In this document: positions 1 through 9,787 of the stretch, piece after piece | Layout of the letters: every line of letters begins with the position of its first letter | Numbering within the stretch: position 1 is the stretch's first letter | NCBI GenBank assembly: GCA_002400415.1 | Contig: DGQP01000007.1 | Span: 214,348-278,347, forward strand | DNA: 64,000 nucleotides | From: Chitinophagaceae bacterium UBA4411 | GTDB taxonomy: Bacteria > Bacteroidota > Bacteroidia > Chitinophagales > Chitinophagaceae | Direction: 5' to 3' | The notes under the pieces: model-generated | What the model was told of the DNA's origin: nothing | Database searches by the model: none | The model's input: the letters and a program-made list of their open reading frames with translations, nothing else | Made by a program: the position numbers and the translations under genes

Positions 1-3000
1 GAAGTAGAACAACTGATATCATTTCCGGTAGAACAAACAATGGCTACTATTCCTGAAGTGCAGGAAATCCGTTCCATATCCCGTTTTGGCTTATCTGTTG
101 TTACCGTAGTGTTTCATGATGATGCTAATATTTACTGGGCAAGGCAACAGGTCGGTGAACGACTGATTGAAGCCAGGAACCAGATACCCATCAATATTGG
201 TAATCCTGAAATGGCTCCTATTTCAACAGGGTTAGGTGAAATCTATCAATACGTTTTACATACTAAAAAGGGCTATGAAAATAAATATGATGCCATGTCA
301 CTCCGTACCCTGCAGGACTGGATAGTAAGGCGGCAATTATTGGGTACACCCGGCATTGCCGATGTAAACAGTTTCGGAGGCCTGTTAAAGCAATATGAAA
401 TTGCATTGAATACTGATAAGCTTCGCAGTTTTAACCTCACCATTGCTGACATATTTAATGCCCTTGAAAAAAATAACCAAAACACCGGTGGCGCTTACAT
501 TGATAAAAAACCCAATGCCTATTTTATCCGAAGCGAAGGATTTATTAAAGCAATTACTGATATTGAAAAAATTGTAGTAACACGAACATCAAGCGGAGCA
601 CCGGTATTGGTTAGAGATATTGCAACCGTGCAATTAGGCCATGCTACACAATATGGTGCATTAACCCGTAATAATGACGGCGAAGTAGTTGGCGGTATAG
701 TATTAATGCTTAAAGGAGCTAATTCAAGTGAGGTTATAACGAGGGTAAAAGATAAAATAACACAAATTCAAAAAAGCTTACCGGAAGGTGTAGTCATTGA
801 ACCTTTCCTTGACAGAAGTGCATTAGTAAGCAGGGCCATTAACACCGTAAAAACAAACCTTATTGAAGGGGCATTGATTGTAATTTTTGTATTGGTCCTT
901 TTTCTCGGCAATATCCGGTCTGGTTTGATAGTGGCTTCAGTAATTCCGCTTGCCATGCTTTTTGCTATTTCGCTGATGAATCTTTTTGGCGTATCCGGCA
1001 ACCTGATGAGTTTGGGGGCTATTGATTTTGGATTGATTGTAGATGGGGCAGTAATTATTGTGGAAGCAACCATGCATCAATTAGGCCACCGGAAACCTGG
1101 CCGTTTGACTCAAGTCCAATTAGATGATGAAGTATATAAGTCAGCTGGGAAAATGATGAACTCAGCAGCCTTTGGACAAATCATTATTTTAATTGTATAT
1201 CTACCCATCCTTGCATTGGTAGGCATTGAAGGAAAAATGTTCGGGCCAATGGCACAAACGGTTTCATTCGCTATCCTCGGAGCATTTTTACTCTCCCTTA
1301 CTTATGTACCCATGATGAGTGCTTTGGTATTGAGTAAAAAAATAAGCCATAAAGAAAATCTCTCTGATAAAATGATGAAATTTTTTCAGAGGCTTTATAC
1401 CCCTTTAATAAAAGGCGCATTGAAAATGAAATTACTTGTGGTAAGTATAGCGGTCGGTTTGTTTATTATCAGTTTACTTATTTTCAAAACGCTTGGTGGT
1501 GAATTTATCCCCACATTGGAAGAAGGTGATTTTGCAGTTGAAACAAGGTTACTCACAGGAAGTTCCTTAAGCCAGACTATTGATAAAATTACACAGGCAT
1601 CTGACTTGTTAATGAAAAAATTCCCGGAAGTAAAAGAAGTAATTGGAAAAATTGGTGCATCAGAAATACCTACTGATCCTATGCCTATCGAAGCCTGTGA
1701 TATGATTATTCTTTTAAAGGATAAAAAAGAATGGACGAGTGCCGGCACACGGGAAGAACTGGCAGAATTGATGCAAAAGGAACTGGAAAAAATTCCCGGT
1801 ATTTCTTACGGACTTTCCCAACCTATACAGCTTCGTTTTAACGAATTGATTGCCGGTGTTCGGCAGGATGTGGGTATTAAAATATTTGGTGAAGACTTAG
1901 ATGTGTTGGCAGATTTGGCAAAGAAGATAGGAGTCATAGTACCTACTGTAAAAGGTGCAGAAGATTTATATGTAGAGCAGGTTACCGGGCTACCACAGAT
2001 TGTGGTTAAACTAAACCGGGATAAGATTGCACAGTTTGGTTTAAATGTAGAAGATATAAATCGCACCATTAGCGCAGCCTTTGCTGGTGAATCTGCAGGT
2101 ATAGTGTATGAAGGTGAAAAACGGTTTGACATGGTGGTGAGGTTAGAAAAAACAGGCCGCCAGAGTATTGACGATGTAAAAGGATTATTTGTTGCTGCAC
2201 CTGATGGTAATCAGATTCCGTTGGAACAGGTAGCGGAAGTTAATTTTCAGTTAGGCCCCAACCAGATACAAAGAGAGGATGCAAAACGAAGGATTATTGT
2301 TGGTTTTAATACCCGTGGAAGGGATATATCTTCTGTAGTAAAAGAAATGCAGGAAAAAATAGAAAAACAGGTAAAAATGCCGCCTGGCTATTTTATTACC
2401 TATGGCGGACAGTTTAAAAACCTCGAAGAAGCCAATAAAAGATTATCAATAGCTGTGCCGGCAGCACTGGCATTAATCCTGTTGTTACTCTTCTTCGCAT
2501 TTGGTTCTATTAAATACACCTTACTCATTTTTACAGCTATACCCATGAGTGCCATTGGTGGTGTATTTGCCTTATGGTTTCGGGGTATGCCATTCAGTAT
2601 ATCAGCGGGTGTTGGTTTTATCGCCCTGTTTGGAGTGGCTGTATTAAATGGTATAGTATTAATCAGTGAATTTAATCGGTTAAAAAAAGAGGGTATGACA
2701 GGTATAAATGCAATTATATTAAAAGGTACATCTGTAAGACTGAGGCCAGTATTGATGACGGCTGCAGTAGCATCATTGGGCTTTTTACCAATGGCTTTGT
2801 CAGCAGGTTCTGGTGCTGAAGTGCAGCGGCCATTAGCAACAGTGGTGATTGGGGGGTTAATAACAGCTACCTTTCTTACGCTGGTGGTATTGCCGGTATT
2901 ATACACCTGGTTTGAAAAGATAAGACGAAAACCCGGCAAAGCATCCGTAGCTAAAGCATTAGCATCATTGGTTATTTTGTTTGCCGGTTCATCTTATTCT

Positions 3001-4191
3001 TTAAATGCCCAAACAAAACCTATCATTAATCTCAATGAGGCCTTAGCCGCTGCCACGAAAAACAATCCATTGATAAAAGTAGGTACACTTGATATTGGCT
3101 ACCAGCAACAGTTAAAAAAGACTGTAAAGGATTATGGTAAAACTAATTTCAACTTCACTTTTGGGCAGTTTCAGAGCAGGGCCTTCGACAATAACCTAAC
3201 TATAATACAAAATATTCCGAATCCGGCTTACTTCAGGAGTTTGATTAAACTTTCTGAATCCAATATCAAAAGTAGTGAGCTGCAATTAAAAGTTTATCAA
3301 AATGAACTGTCAGCCAATACAAAAACCTCATACTATCAATTGACTTTTTGGAGTGAAGAAATAAGATTGTTGAAAGACTTGCTGGCAATTTATGAAAATG
3401 TGCTCAAAGCTTCTGCCATGAGGTATAAGACTGGCGAAACCAATGCACTGGAAAACTATAATGCTGAAAGCAAGGTGAATGAGATAAAGGCTCAAATAAA
3501 AAGTGCAGAAGAAGATTACCGGATTGAGTTGAATCGGTTAAAAGTGTTTACTGCCGATTCTACTCTTTCTGCTATAGCTGATACTTTACTCACTGAAAAA
3601 ATATTCCAGGTTAATCCTGATGGCAATTCTATTAGTGCAAACCCAACCCTGTCTTTCATCAGGCAACAAATTGACATTGCAGAAAAAGAAAAGGGTGTTG
3701 AGCAATCAAGATTGAAACCAGATTTCAATGTTGGCTATTTCAATCAATCGTTGATAGGTTACCAAACGGTGAATGGCCAGGATAAATATTACGGAGTAGG
3801 TCACCGGTTCCAGGGTGTGGAGTTAGGTATCAGCATCCCCATATTTGCCAGAGCACAAAAGGAAAAAGTGAGGGCGGCAGAAGTAAACCGTGCAAAGAAA
3901 GAAGCAGAGCTTACCAATTATCAATATAATGTGAAAGGAGAACTAACTAAGTTGTTTGGTGAACTGCAAAAGCAAAGAGTGCAAATTAATTATTATCGAA
4001 CAACTGCTTTACCACAGGCAGACAGAATCATTAGTCAGGCACAGAAGGCATTTACAGCCGGTGAGATTGGCTACTATGAGTTAACTCAATCACTCAATAA
4101 TGCAGTAGTAGTAAAACAGGAATTTATCAAAATATTAAACCAGTATAATCAATCTGTAATCGCCATTGAATTTATTGCTGGCATCAATTAA
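1..4191 (+). CDS. czcA: Heavy-metal efflux RND pump (CzcA/CusA family) fused to a TolC-like domain, 5' end missing
   Basis: The reading frame is open from the first base, so the start lies before the window. The first 2.9 kb encode the inner-membrane proton-driven RND pump. The transmembrane segment at about 1015-1055 contains an acidic AIDFGLIVDGAV motif, as in heavy-metal (HME) RND pumps that export divalent or monovalent metals. From about 3010 to the stop the sequence changes to an outer-membrane-factor (TolC/CzcC-like) domain rich in Asn, Gln and long helices. The junction at about 2940-3010 is a hydrophobic stretch ending in LNAQ that looks like an internalised signal peptide. CzcA-TolC fusions are common in Bacteroidota. 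The adaptor gene follows 33 bp downstream, so the two genes encode the whole tripartite pump. The metal is not determined; the zinc/cadmium ATPase downstream suggests Zn, Cd or Co. Confidence 0.93.
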   Translation, partial: EVEQLISFPVEQTMATIPEVQEIRSISRFGLSVVTVVFHDDANIYWARQQVGERLIEARNQIPINIGNPEMAPISTGLGEIYQYVLHTKKGYENKYDAMSLRTLQDWIVRRQLLGTPGIADVNSFGGLLKQYEIALNTDKLRSFNLTIADIFNALEKNNQNTGGAYIDKKPNAYFIRSEGFIKAITDIEKIVVTRTSSGAPVLVRDIATVQLGHATQYGALTRNNDGEVVGGIVLMLKGANSSEVITRVKDKITQIQKSLPEGVVIEPFLDRSALVSRAINTVKTNLIEGALIVIFVLVLFLGNIRSGLIVASVIPLAMLFAISLMNLFGVSGNLMSLGAIDFGLIVDGAVIIVEATMHQLGHRKPGRLTQVQLDDEVYKSAGKMMNSAAFGQIIILIVYLPILALVGIEGKMFGPMAQTVSFAILGAFLLSLTYVPMMSALVLSKKISHKENLSDKMMKFFQRLYTPLIKGALKMKLLVVSIAVGLFIISLLIFKTLGGEFIPTLEEGDFAVETRLLTGSSLSQTIDKITQASDLLMKKFPEVKEVIGKIGASEIPTDPMPIEACDMIILLKDKKEWTSAGTREELAELMQKELEKIPGISYGLSQPIQLRFNELIAGVRQDVGIKIFGEDLDVLADLAKKIGVIVPTVKGAEDLYVEQVTGLPQIVVKLNRDKIAQFGLNVEDINRTISAAFAGESAGIVYEGEKRFDMVVRLEKTGRQSIDDVKGLFVAAPDGNQIPLEQVAEVNFQLGPNQIQREDAKRRIIVGFNTRGRDISSVVKEMQEKIEKQVKMPPGYFITYGGQFKNLEEANKRLSIAVPAALALILLLLFFAFGSIKYTLLIFTAIPMSAIGGVFALWFRGMPFSISAGVGFIALFGVAVLNGIVLISEFNRLKKEGMTGINAIILKGTSVRLRPVLMTAAVASLGFLPMALSAGSGAEVQRPLATVVIGGLITATFLTLVVLPVLYTWFEKIRRKPGKASVAKALASLVILFAGSSYSLNAQTKPIINLNEALAAATKNNPLIKVGTLDIGYQQQLKKTVKDYGKTNFNFTFGQFQSRAFDNNLTIIQNIPNPAYFRSLIKLSESNIKSSELQLKVYQNELSANTKTSYYQLTFWSEEIRLLKDLLAIYENVLKASAMRYKTGETNALENYNAESKVNEIKAQIKSAEEDYRIELNRLKVFTADSTLSAIADTLLTEKIFQVNPDGNSISANPTLSFIRQQIDIAEKEKGVEQSRLKPDFNVGYFNQSLIGYQTVNGQDKYYGVGHRFQGVELGISIPIFARAQKEKVRAAEVNRAKKEAELTNYQYNVKGELTKLFGELQKQRVQINYYRTTALPQADRIISQAQKAFTAGEIGYYELTQSLNNAVVVKQEFIKILNQYNQSVIAIEFIAGIN

Positions 4192-4224
4192 TTAAAATAA
4201 AAAGAATCATAAAACATCATAATT

Positions 4225-5436
4225 ATGAAACAGAAAATATTTAGTTCATTCATCATACTTTCTCTCACTGCCATATTGTTTTCTGCCTGCTCTTCCAAAG
4301 AAAAGACAGCAACAGAAGCTGCTGAAAAGAAAACGGAAGAAACTTATAGTGTAGAACTGACTGACGAACAGTTTAAAACTGTGAACATACAGTATAGCAC
4401 TATCGAAGAAAAAAATCTCAGTAGTGTTATCCGTGCATCTGGTATGCTCGATGTTCCTCCTCAGCAGTTGATAACTATCTCTTCTCCATATGGAGGCACA
4501 TTAAAAAATACCGAACTATTACAAGGTATGCCAGTAGCAAAAGGAGAAATAATTGCCATACTCGAGAATCCTGAATTTATTCAATTGCAGCAAGACTATC
4601 TTGATTATAAAAGCCAGTTGGTTTACCTGAATGAAGAATTGGTCCGTCAGCAGGAATTGGCCATAGAAAATGTAAATGCAAAAAAGACATTACAAAAGGC
4701 CGGCAGTGAATATAATAGTATGATGGCAAGGGTACAGGGCCTAAGATCCAAACTGCAACTCATAAATATCAATCCTGATAAGATTAATCCTGACAATATT
4801 TCTGGTAAAGCAAATATCTATGCTCCCATTTCAGGGTATGTAACCAAAGTAATGGTGAACATTGGCAAGTTTGTAGATGCAAACCAGGAGCTATTTGAAA
4901 TTGTAGATACCCGCCACCTGCATGCCGAACTTACCATTTTTGAAAAAGATGTTCCAAAATTAAAAATTGGTCAGAAAATCCGCTTTGTATTAAATAATGA
5001 AACTAAAGAACGTTTTGCAGAAGTGTATTTGATAGGACGTGAAATCAGTGCTGAAAGAACAGTACGGGTGCATGGGCATTTATTGCAGGAAGATAAAAAC
5101 CTGTTGCCAGGTATGTACCTGAAAGCAATTGTAGAAACAGGACTTGCCACTACTACCGCCTTGCCTGATAAAGCAATTGTTCAATCAGCCGGTAAATCGT
5201 ACATATTTATTGCCGCAGAAGAAATGAACGAAGAAAAAAAACCAGAGGCTGCTGATAAAAACAAAACTCCAGAAAAGCATATCGCATTTAAACGAATTGA
5301 AATAACTACCGGTGTTTCAGAAAATGGTTATACCGAAGTGATATTACCCGAAGGTTTTGACAGGAACAGTAAGATAGTGATTAACGGGGCATATGATTTA
5401 TTATCGAAGATGAATAATGTGGAAGAAGAAGAATAG
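4225..5436 (+). CDS. czcB: RND efflux periplasmic adaptor lipoprotein (CzcB family)
   Basis: This 403-residue protein has a lipoprotein signal (LFSACSS, Cys near residue 22), so it is likely anchored in a membrane facing the periplasm. It has the membrane-fusion-protein order: a barrel-sandwich hybrid half (ISSPYGGTLKN), a coiled-coil hairpin rich in Gln and Glu, the second half (IYAPISGYVTKVMVNIGKFV), then a beta-barrel domain. A Glu/Lys-rich insert near residues 335-350 could bind metal but has no His cluster. It should link the RND pump to its fused TolC domain. It is cotranscribed with the upstream pump gene, 33 bp away. Confidence 0.92.
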   Translation: MKQKIFSSFIILSLTAILFSACSSKEKTATEAAEKKTEETYSVELTDEQFKTVNIQYSTIEEKNLSSVIRASGMLDVPPQQLITISSPYGGTLKNTELLQGMPVAKGEIIAILENPEFIQLQQDYLDYKSQLVYLNEELVRQQELAIENVNAKKTLQKAGSEYNSMMARVQGLRSKLQLININPDKINPDNISGKANIYAPISGYVTKVMVNIGKFVDANQELFEIVDTRHLHAELTIFEKDVPKLKIGQKIRFVLNNETKERFAEVYLIGREISAERTVRVHGHLLQEDKNLLPGMYLKAIVETGLATTTALPDKAIVQSAGKSYIFIAAEEMNEEKKPEAADKNKTPEKHIAFKRIEITTGVSENGYTEVILPEGFDRNSKIVINGAYDLLSKMNNVEEEE

Positions 5437-5447
5437 AATAATTACAT

Positions 5448-5516
5448 GGGTCGGAGCCCTGCTTTGTTTATCCCGTTTTAAAATGGAAAACCGTTAGTAG
5501 CAGGGTTTCCGTACCC
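5448..5516. repeat. Imperfect inverted repeat after the efflux operon
   Basis: The arms pair CCCTGCT with AGCAGGG, then continue through CGGA/TCCG and GGGT/ACCC with small bulges, around an AT-rich loop of about 30 nt. There is no T-run after it, so it is not a canonical terminator. It may slow transcription or protect the 3' end of the czc mRNA, or be a small mobile-repeat relic. No similarity to the tRNA end at 60.4 kb was seen. Confidence 0.5.
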
Positions 5517-5558
5517 ACCTAAATGTGACGTAATACTTAACAAGTAAAAACAATTATT

Positions 5559-5660
5559 ATGAAAGAACTAATCTATGTTCAAGTGTTTAATTATCCTTAC
5601 GTCCATTATAGGAATGGCAAAGACATTTTTGGCATAGACACATATAATCTACTACTTTAA
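5559..5660 (+). CDS. Possible 33-residue peptide, unrecognised
   Basis: A short frame runs from ATG to TAA and ends 2 bp before a terminator hairpin, a position that fits a small expressed gene. The peptide starts MKELIYVQVF and is rich in Tyr and Asn, with no signal peptide or metal-binding cluster. I do not recognise it, and a frame this short could arise by chance. Confidence 0.25.
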   Translation: MKELIYVQVFNYPYVHYRNGKDIFGIDTYNLLL

Positions 5661-5662
5661 AG

Positions 5663-5696
5663 GTTGCAAGCATTATGCATTTGCAACTTTTTTCTT
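5663..5696 (+). terminator. Rho-independent-type terminator
   Basis: The arms GTTGCAA (5663-5669) and TTGCAAC (5681-5687) are perfect, with an 11-nt loop, followed by a T-rich run. It separates the czc transcript and the small frame from the membrane-protein/ATPase pair. This is also why the next gene is started at 5721 and not inside the hairpin. Confidence 0.6.
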
Positions 5697-5720
5697 TTAT
5701 CACCCTATTATTACTTTATA

Positions 5721-6332
5721 ATGTACAATATCATTATCGGTAGTCTCTTTATCAGCCTGCTTCATGCAGTGATTCCCAACCATTGGTTGCCAGTTTTGGC
5801 TATTGGCAGAAAAGAAGGCTGGAGCCTGGCAGAGACCACTCGTATTACTTTCATTGCAGGTATGGCGCATGTAATCAGTACAATAATTATTGGCGTGCTG
5901 CTTGCTATGATAGGCAGCGAACTTACCACACATATCGAGGACTTTACTAAAATAATCGGCCCTTCTATTTTGATATTGATTGGACTTTATTTTGTCAGAC
6001 AACATTACACTCATCATCATTTTCATTTGGAGAAAAAGCAAATTGAAAGGAAGAGCAAAGGTGCTGTTGTCGGCGCATTGGTCATTGCTATGTTTTTGTC
6101 TCCCTGCATGGAGATCGAAGTCTATTTTCTGCTTGCAGGTAGTAAAGGCTGGTATTTCCTTGTTACGATTGCTGGCTTATATACAATTATAACTATTGCA
6201 GGAATGCTGATCTGGATAAGGATAGCTTACAAGGGATTACTAAAATTAAACTGGCACAAATGGGAACATAATGCAGGTATTATTACCGGACTTGTATTAA
6301 TCAGTACTGGTATAATTTCATTTTTTATTTAA
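5721..6332 (+). CDS. Polytopic membrane protein, NicO/HupE/TauE-like, with a His-rich loop
   Basis: The 203-residue product has about six hydrophobic segments. An early LLHAVIPNHWLPV motif (two His and a Pro in the first helix) resembles the NicO/UreH class of metal permeases. A cytosolic or periplasmic loop near residues 93-100 reads HYTHHHFH, a likely metal-binding patch. The gene ends 10 bp before the P1B ATPase and is probably in the same operon, which suggests a role in metal transport or delivery. The exact substrate and direction are unknown. The ATG at 5721 is chosen because earlier start options fall inside the terminator. Confidence 0.7.
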   Translation: MYNIIIGSLFISLLHAVIPNHWLPVLAIGRKEGWSLAETTRITFIAGMAHVISTIIIGVLLAMIGSELTTHIEDFTKIIGPSILILIGLYFVRQHYTHHHFHLEKKQIERKSKGAVVGALVIAMFLSPCMEIEVYFLLAGSKGWYFLVTIAGLYTIITIAGMLIWIRIAYKGLLKLNWHKWEHNAGIITGLVLISTGIISFFI

Positions 6333-6342
6333 ATCATACATT

Positions 6343-8343
6343 ATGGCACATAAACACAATGAAACAAAAATTGCAGAGCAGGAAGCCTGCTGCAATCTTG
6401 ATGAAAAACTAAACGATGCCAAAGTCGTATCTATGCGTAGTGATGACGACGGGCATAACCATAGTGAAAAGGAAGGCCCCGGAATAATGCCCTGGTTGCC
6501 GGCAATAGCAAGTTTTACACTTTTAATACTGGGTATTGCTTTGGATAACTGGATGAAGCCAACGCCGTTTTGGTTTTCTGGGTGGGTTCGCCTTGTATGG
6601 TACATTGCTGCATATCTTCCAGTTGGTTTACCTGTAGTGATAAGAGGAATAAAAACAGCTATCAGGGGAGATGTATTTACCGAGTTCTTCCTGATGAGTG
6701 TTGCCACAATTGGTGCTTTTTATATTGGCGAATATCCCGAAGGGGTTGCCGTAATGCTCTTCTACGCAGTAGGGGAATTATTCCAGGATGCAGCCGTAAA
6801 CCGTGCTAAGAGAAGCATTAAAGCGTTGCTGGATGTAAGGCCTGACAGTGCTGATGTTTTAAGAAATGGCATTTATGTTAATTTGCCGCCTGAAACTGTA
6901 AAAGTCGGCGAAACCATCCAGATAAAAGTTGGCGAAAGAGTTCCGCTGGATGGAGAAATGCTAAGCGAAGGAAGTTCATTTAATACTTCAGCATTAACCG
7001 GTGAAAGCAAACCATCCACTTTTACCAAAGGCGAAACAGTACTTGCAGGAATGATTAACCAGGAAAAGGTAGTAGAGCTAAAAGTCACGAAACTATTCAA
7101 TGATTCTTCCCTTGCCAGAATTTTGACCCTTGTACAAGATGCTACAACCAGAAAAGCTAAAACAGAACAATTTATCCGAAAGTTTGCAAGAATATATACT
7201 CCCATCGTTGTGTTTCTTGCTATTGGCATTACTTTAATACCCTATTTTATTGTTGACACTTATGTTTTCAACACATGGCTGTACCGTGCCTTGATTTTTC
7301 TTGTTATCAGTTGTCCCTGTGCATTAGTAATTTCTATTCCATTGGGATACTTTGGCGGTATTGGTGCAGCCTCACGAAGCGGCATTTTGTTTAAGGGTTC
7401 CAATTACCTGGATTTAATGACCAAAATAAACCAGGTGGTAATGGACAAAACCGGCACACTTACTAAAGCCGTTTTCAAAGTGCAGGAATTAGAAAGTTAT
7501 GATATTCCGAAAGAGGAATGGTTGCCGTTAGCCGCAGCGTTAGAAGCAAAGTCAACTCACCCGGTAGCAAAAGCAGTTGTTGAATATGCTGGAGACAGCT
7601 TTATTAAACTAAACGTTGATGCATTGGAGGAAATAAGTGGCCATGGATTGAAAGGAAATGTAAACGGTAAAGAAGTGCTGGCTGGAAATATAAAGTTGAT
7701 GGATATGATGAAAGTGCCTGTGAATGACGGATTGCACAAAATTGTGGACACAATTGTAATAGTAGCAATTAACAGAAAGCTGGCAGGCTACCTGACTATT
7801 GCAGACGAAATAAAAGAAGACAGTAAGCAGGCAGTAGATGCTTTACATAAACTAAATGTGAAAACTACTATGCTCAGCGGGGATAAGCAAGCCGTTGTAG
7901 ATAAAGTTGCAGCAAGCTTAGGTATTGACAAAGCTTATGGCGACCTTCTGCCCGAGAATAAAGTGCAAAAAGTCGAGGCCCTCAAACATGACAAGATGAA
8001 TGTAGTGGCATTTGTTGGTGATGGTATTAATGACGCACCTGTGCTAGCACTAAGTGATGTGGGCATTGCAATGGGTGCCCTGGGCAGTGATGCTGCTATT
8101 GAAACAGCCGATGTTATTATACAAACCGACCATCCCTCTAAAATTGCTACGGCAATACAAATTGGTAAAGCAACTACAAAAATTGTCTGGCAAAATATCG
8201 GGCTGGCTTTTGGGGTGAAATTGATTGTGCTGGTTCTTGGAGCAGGTGGTCTTGCAACTATGTGGGAAGCTGTATTTGCAGATGTGGGCGTAGCATTATT
8301 GGCTATTACAAATGCAGTAAGAATACAAAGGATGAAATTTTAA
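6343..8343 (+). CDS. P1B-type heavy-metal-transporting ATPase (Zn/Cd/Pb type)
   Basis: All hallmarks of a metal-exporting P1B ATPase are present in 666 residues: TGES (219-222, actuator), the membrane metal site CPC (324-326), the phosphorylated DKTGT (Asp368), the His-Pro of the nucleotide domain (His406-Pro407) and GDGINDAP (about 560). There is no complete N-terminal HMA domain; a short Cys/His-rich tail (EACC, DDDGHNHS) takes its place. The CPC plus this tail fits ZntA/CadA-like export of zinc, cadmium or lead. The C-terminal 20 codons reappear as two decayed copies downstream at 11.2 and 13.0 kb. Confidence 0.95.
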   Translation: MAHKHNETKIAEQEACCNLDEKLNDAKVVSMRSDDDGHNHSEKEGPGIMPWLPAIASFTLLILGIALDNWMKPTPFWFSGWVRLVWYIAAYLPVGLPVVIRGIKTAIRGDVFTEFFLMSVATIGAFYIGEYPEGVAVMLFYAVGELFQDAAVNRAKRSIKALLDVRPDSADVLRNGIYVNLPPETVKVGETIQIKVGERVPLDGEMLSEGSSFNTSALTGESKPSTFTKGETVLAGMINQEKVVELKVTKLFNDSSLARILTLVQDATTRKAKTEQFIRKFARIYTPIVVFLAIGITLIPYFIVDTYVFNTWLYRALIFLVISCPCALVISIPLGYFGGIGAASRSGILFKGSNYLDLMTKINQVVMDKTGTLTKAVFKVQELESYDIPKEEWLPLAAALEAKSTHPVAKAVVEYAGDSFIKLNVDALEEISGHGLKGNVNGKEVLAGNIKLMDMMKVPVNDGLHKIVDTIVIVAINRKLAGYLTIADEIKEDSKQAVDALHKLNVKTTMLSGDKQAVVDKVAASLGIDKAYGDLLPENKVQKVEALKHDKMNVVAFVGDGINDAPVLALSDVGIAMGALGSDAAIETADVIIQTDHPSKIATAIQIGKATTKIVWQNIGLAFGVKLIVLVLGAGGLATMWEAVFADVGVALLAITNAVRIQRMKF

Positions 8344-8347
8344 TCTT

Positions 8348-9736
8348 ATGAGCAATAAGACAAACCATACTGCCGTCAAGTCTCTAAACATCTTTCAAAT
8401 ACTGAAGATGCTTTGGAATGCCCGTAAACTCCATTCACATGAAAAATGGAGTAGGGAGAAAATAAAAAAGCACCAGGAAAAGAAACTTCGTAAACTGCGT
8501 GATTATGCTTATGCACATTCGCCATTTTACAAAAGGTTTCACCAGGGACTTGAAAATCATCCGCTGCATGAATTGCCTGTGCTGACCAAGCAAGAGTTAA
8601 TGCGCTCTTGGGATGAAATTGTTACAGACAAGTCGTTACACTTAAAGGATGTTGAACAGTTCCTAAATAATCTCAAAGGTTTTGAGCTTTACAACAATAA
8701 ATATGTCGCCTTCGCTACAGGCGGTACAACAGGCGTAAAAGGAATTACCATTTATAACAAGGAGGAGTGGCTGAATATCTTTTCACAATCGGCACGGCTA
8801 ACGAAATGGATAGGTATTAAATTCAGTCTTGGAAAGAAGCTTCGTTTTGCCGCAGTTCAGTCAAAATTACCCTGGCATATAGCCGGAGCTGCGAGCTTTA
8901 TCAAGTTTCCTTTTACTAAAACGCTTCCGCTTGATGTAACAGAACCAATGGAGCAACAAATAAATGAACTTAATGAGTTCCGGCCCGATAATTTCGGAGG
9001 ATTTGCGGGAAACATTCATCTGCTTGCTCTGGAACAAATTAAAGGCAGCTTAAAAATATCTCCCAAAACTGTTACAACCACAGCAGAAACTTTAAAAAAA
9101 GAAGCAAGAGAAGATATTGAAAAAGCATGGGGTTTCAAACCATTTGAAGCTTATGGCTCGACAGAGATCGGAGAAGCCGCAGCAGAATGTGCGCAACATA
9201 AAGGGCTGCACATTTTTGAAGATGTAATCATACTGGAAATAGTTGATAACGATAATCAGCCTGTTCCCCCCGGAAAAACAGGCAGCAAAGTTCTTGCGAC
9301 TGTTTTATGGAATTACACACTGCCTTTCATTCGTTATGAGTTAAGCGATCATATCAAACTCTCACCAGATCCATGTCCATGTGGCAGACCATTTCAGCTT
9401 ATACAGGAAATTCAGGGTAGAGAAGAAAATGTAATTTATTTGCCCGGAGAAGGAGGCGAAAAAGTAAGGATTGAACCGGACATTTTATTTGATAACTTGG
9501 TTTTGCTTCCAATTGACGGATGGCAGGTGGTGCAGGAGAAAGAAGATACCATTACATTCCTGATATTGGTACCGCATGATAATTTCAATGAAAAAGAATT
9601 TCTGAAAAAAATGAATGATGAGTTTGTGAAGCGTGGTGCAAAATCGCCAAACTTAAAAGTTGAATACATTAAAGAACTGCGGCACACCAAGCTGGGAAAA
9701 ACAATTACAATACAGGCATTGAAGAAGAGTGAATGA
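8348..9736 (+). CDS. Phenylacetate-CoA ligase-like adenylate-forming enzyme (PaaK/CapK family)
   Basis: The 462-residue protein has the nucleotide-binding loop FATGGTTGVKG (near residue 120) and the YGSTEIGEAA motif of adenylate-forming enzymes. A Cys-containing DPCPCGRPF segment is typical of the PaaK/CapK (coenzyme F390 synthetase-like) branch. Such enzymes activate a carboxylic acid with ATP, often to an acyl-CoA. It begins 4 bp after the metal ATPase, so it is likely cotranscribed with it. Why an acid-activating enzyme sits in a metal operon is unclear. The substrate cannot be told from sequence. Confidence 0.8.
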   Translation: MSNKTNHTAVKSLNIFQILKMLWNARKLHSHEKWSREKIKKHQEKKLRKLRDYAYAHSPFYKRFHQGLENHPLHELPVLTKQELMRSWDEIVTDKSLHLKDVEQFLNNLKGFELYNNKYVAFATGGTTGVKGITIYNKEEWLNIFSQSARLTKWIGIKFSLGKKLRFAAVQSKLPWHIAGAASFIKFPFTKTLPLDVTEPMEQQINELNEFRPDNFGGFAGNIHLLALEQIKGSLKISPKTVTTTAETLKKEAREDIEKAWGFKPFEAYGSTEIGEAAAECAQHKGLHIFEDVIILEIVDNDNQPVPPGKTGSKVLATVLWNYTLPFIRYELSDHIKLSPDPCPCGRPFQLIQEIQGREENVIYLPGEGGEKVRIEPDILFDNLVLLPIDGWQVVQEKEDTITFLILVPHDNFNEKEFLKKMNDEFVKRGAKSPNLKVEYIKELRHTKLGKTITIQALKKSE

Positions 9737-9787
9737 ATTGTATTCTCGCTGACTAATGTTGAGTAAAAAAAATTAAAAACTAAATTT

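Noticed and set aside
2400..2939. Long minus-strand frame across the RND pump gene
   Set aside because: It lies wholly opposite a well-supported gene and has no domain or signal; it is a shadow frame.
5448..5516. Possible left attachment site of the ICE
   Set aside because: The hairpin has no match to the tRNA-Arg 3' end.
5664..5720. Earlier start for the NicO-like protein
   Set aside because: It falls inside the terminator hairpin; the ATG at 5721 gives the usual family start.
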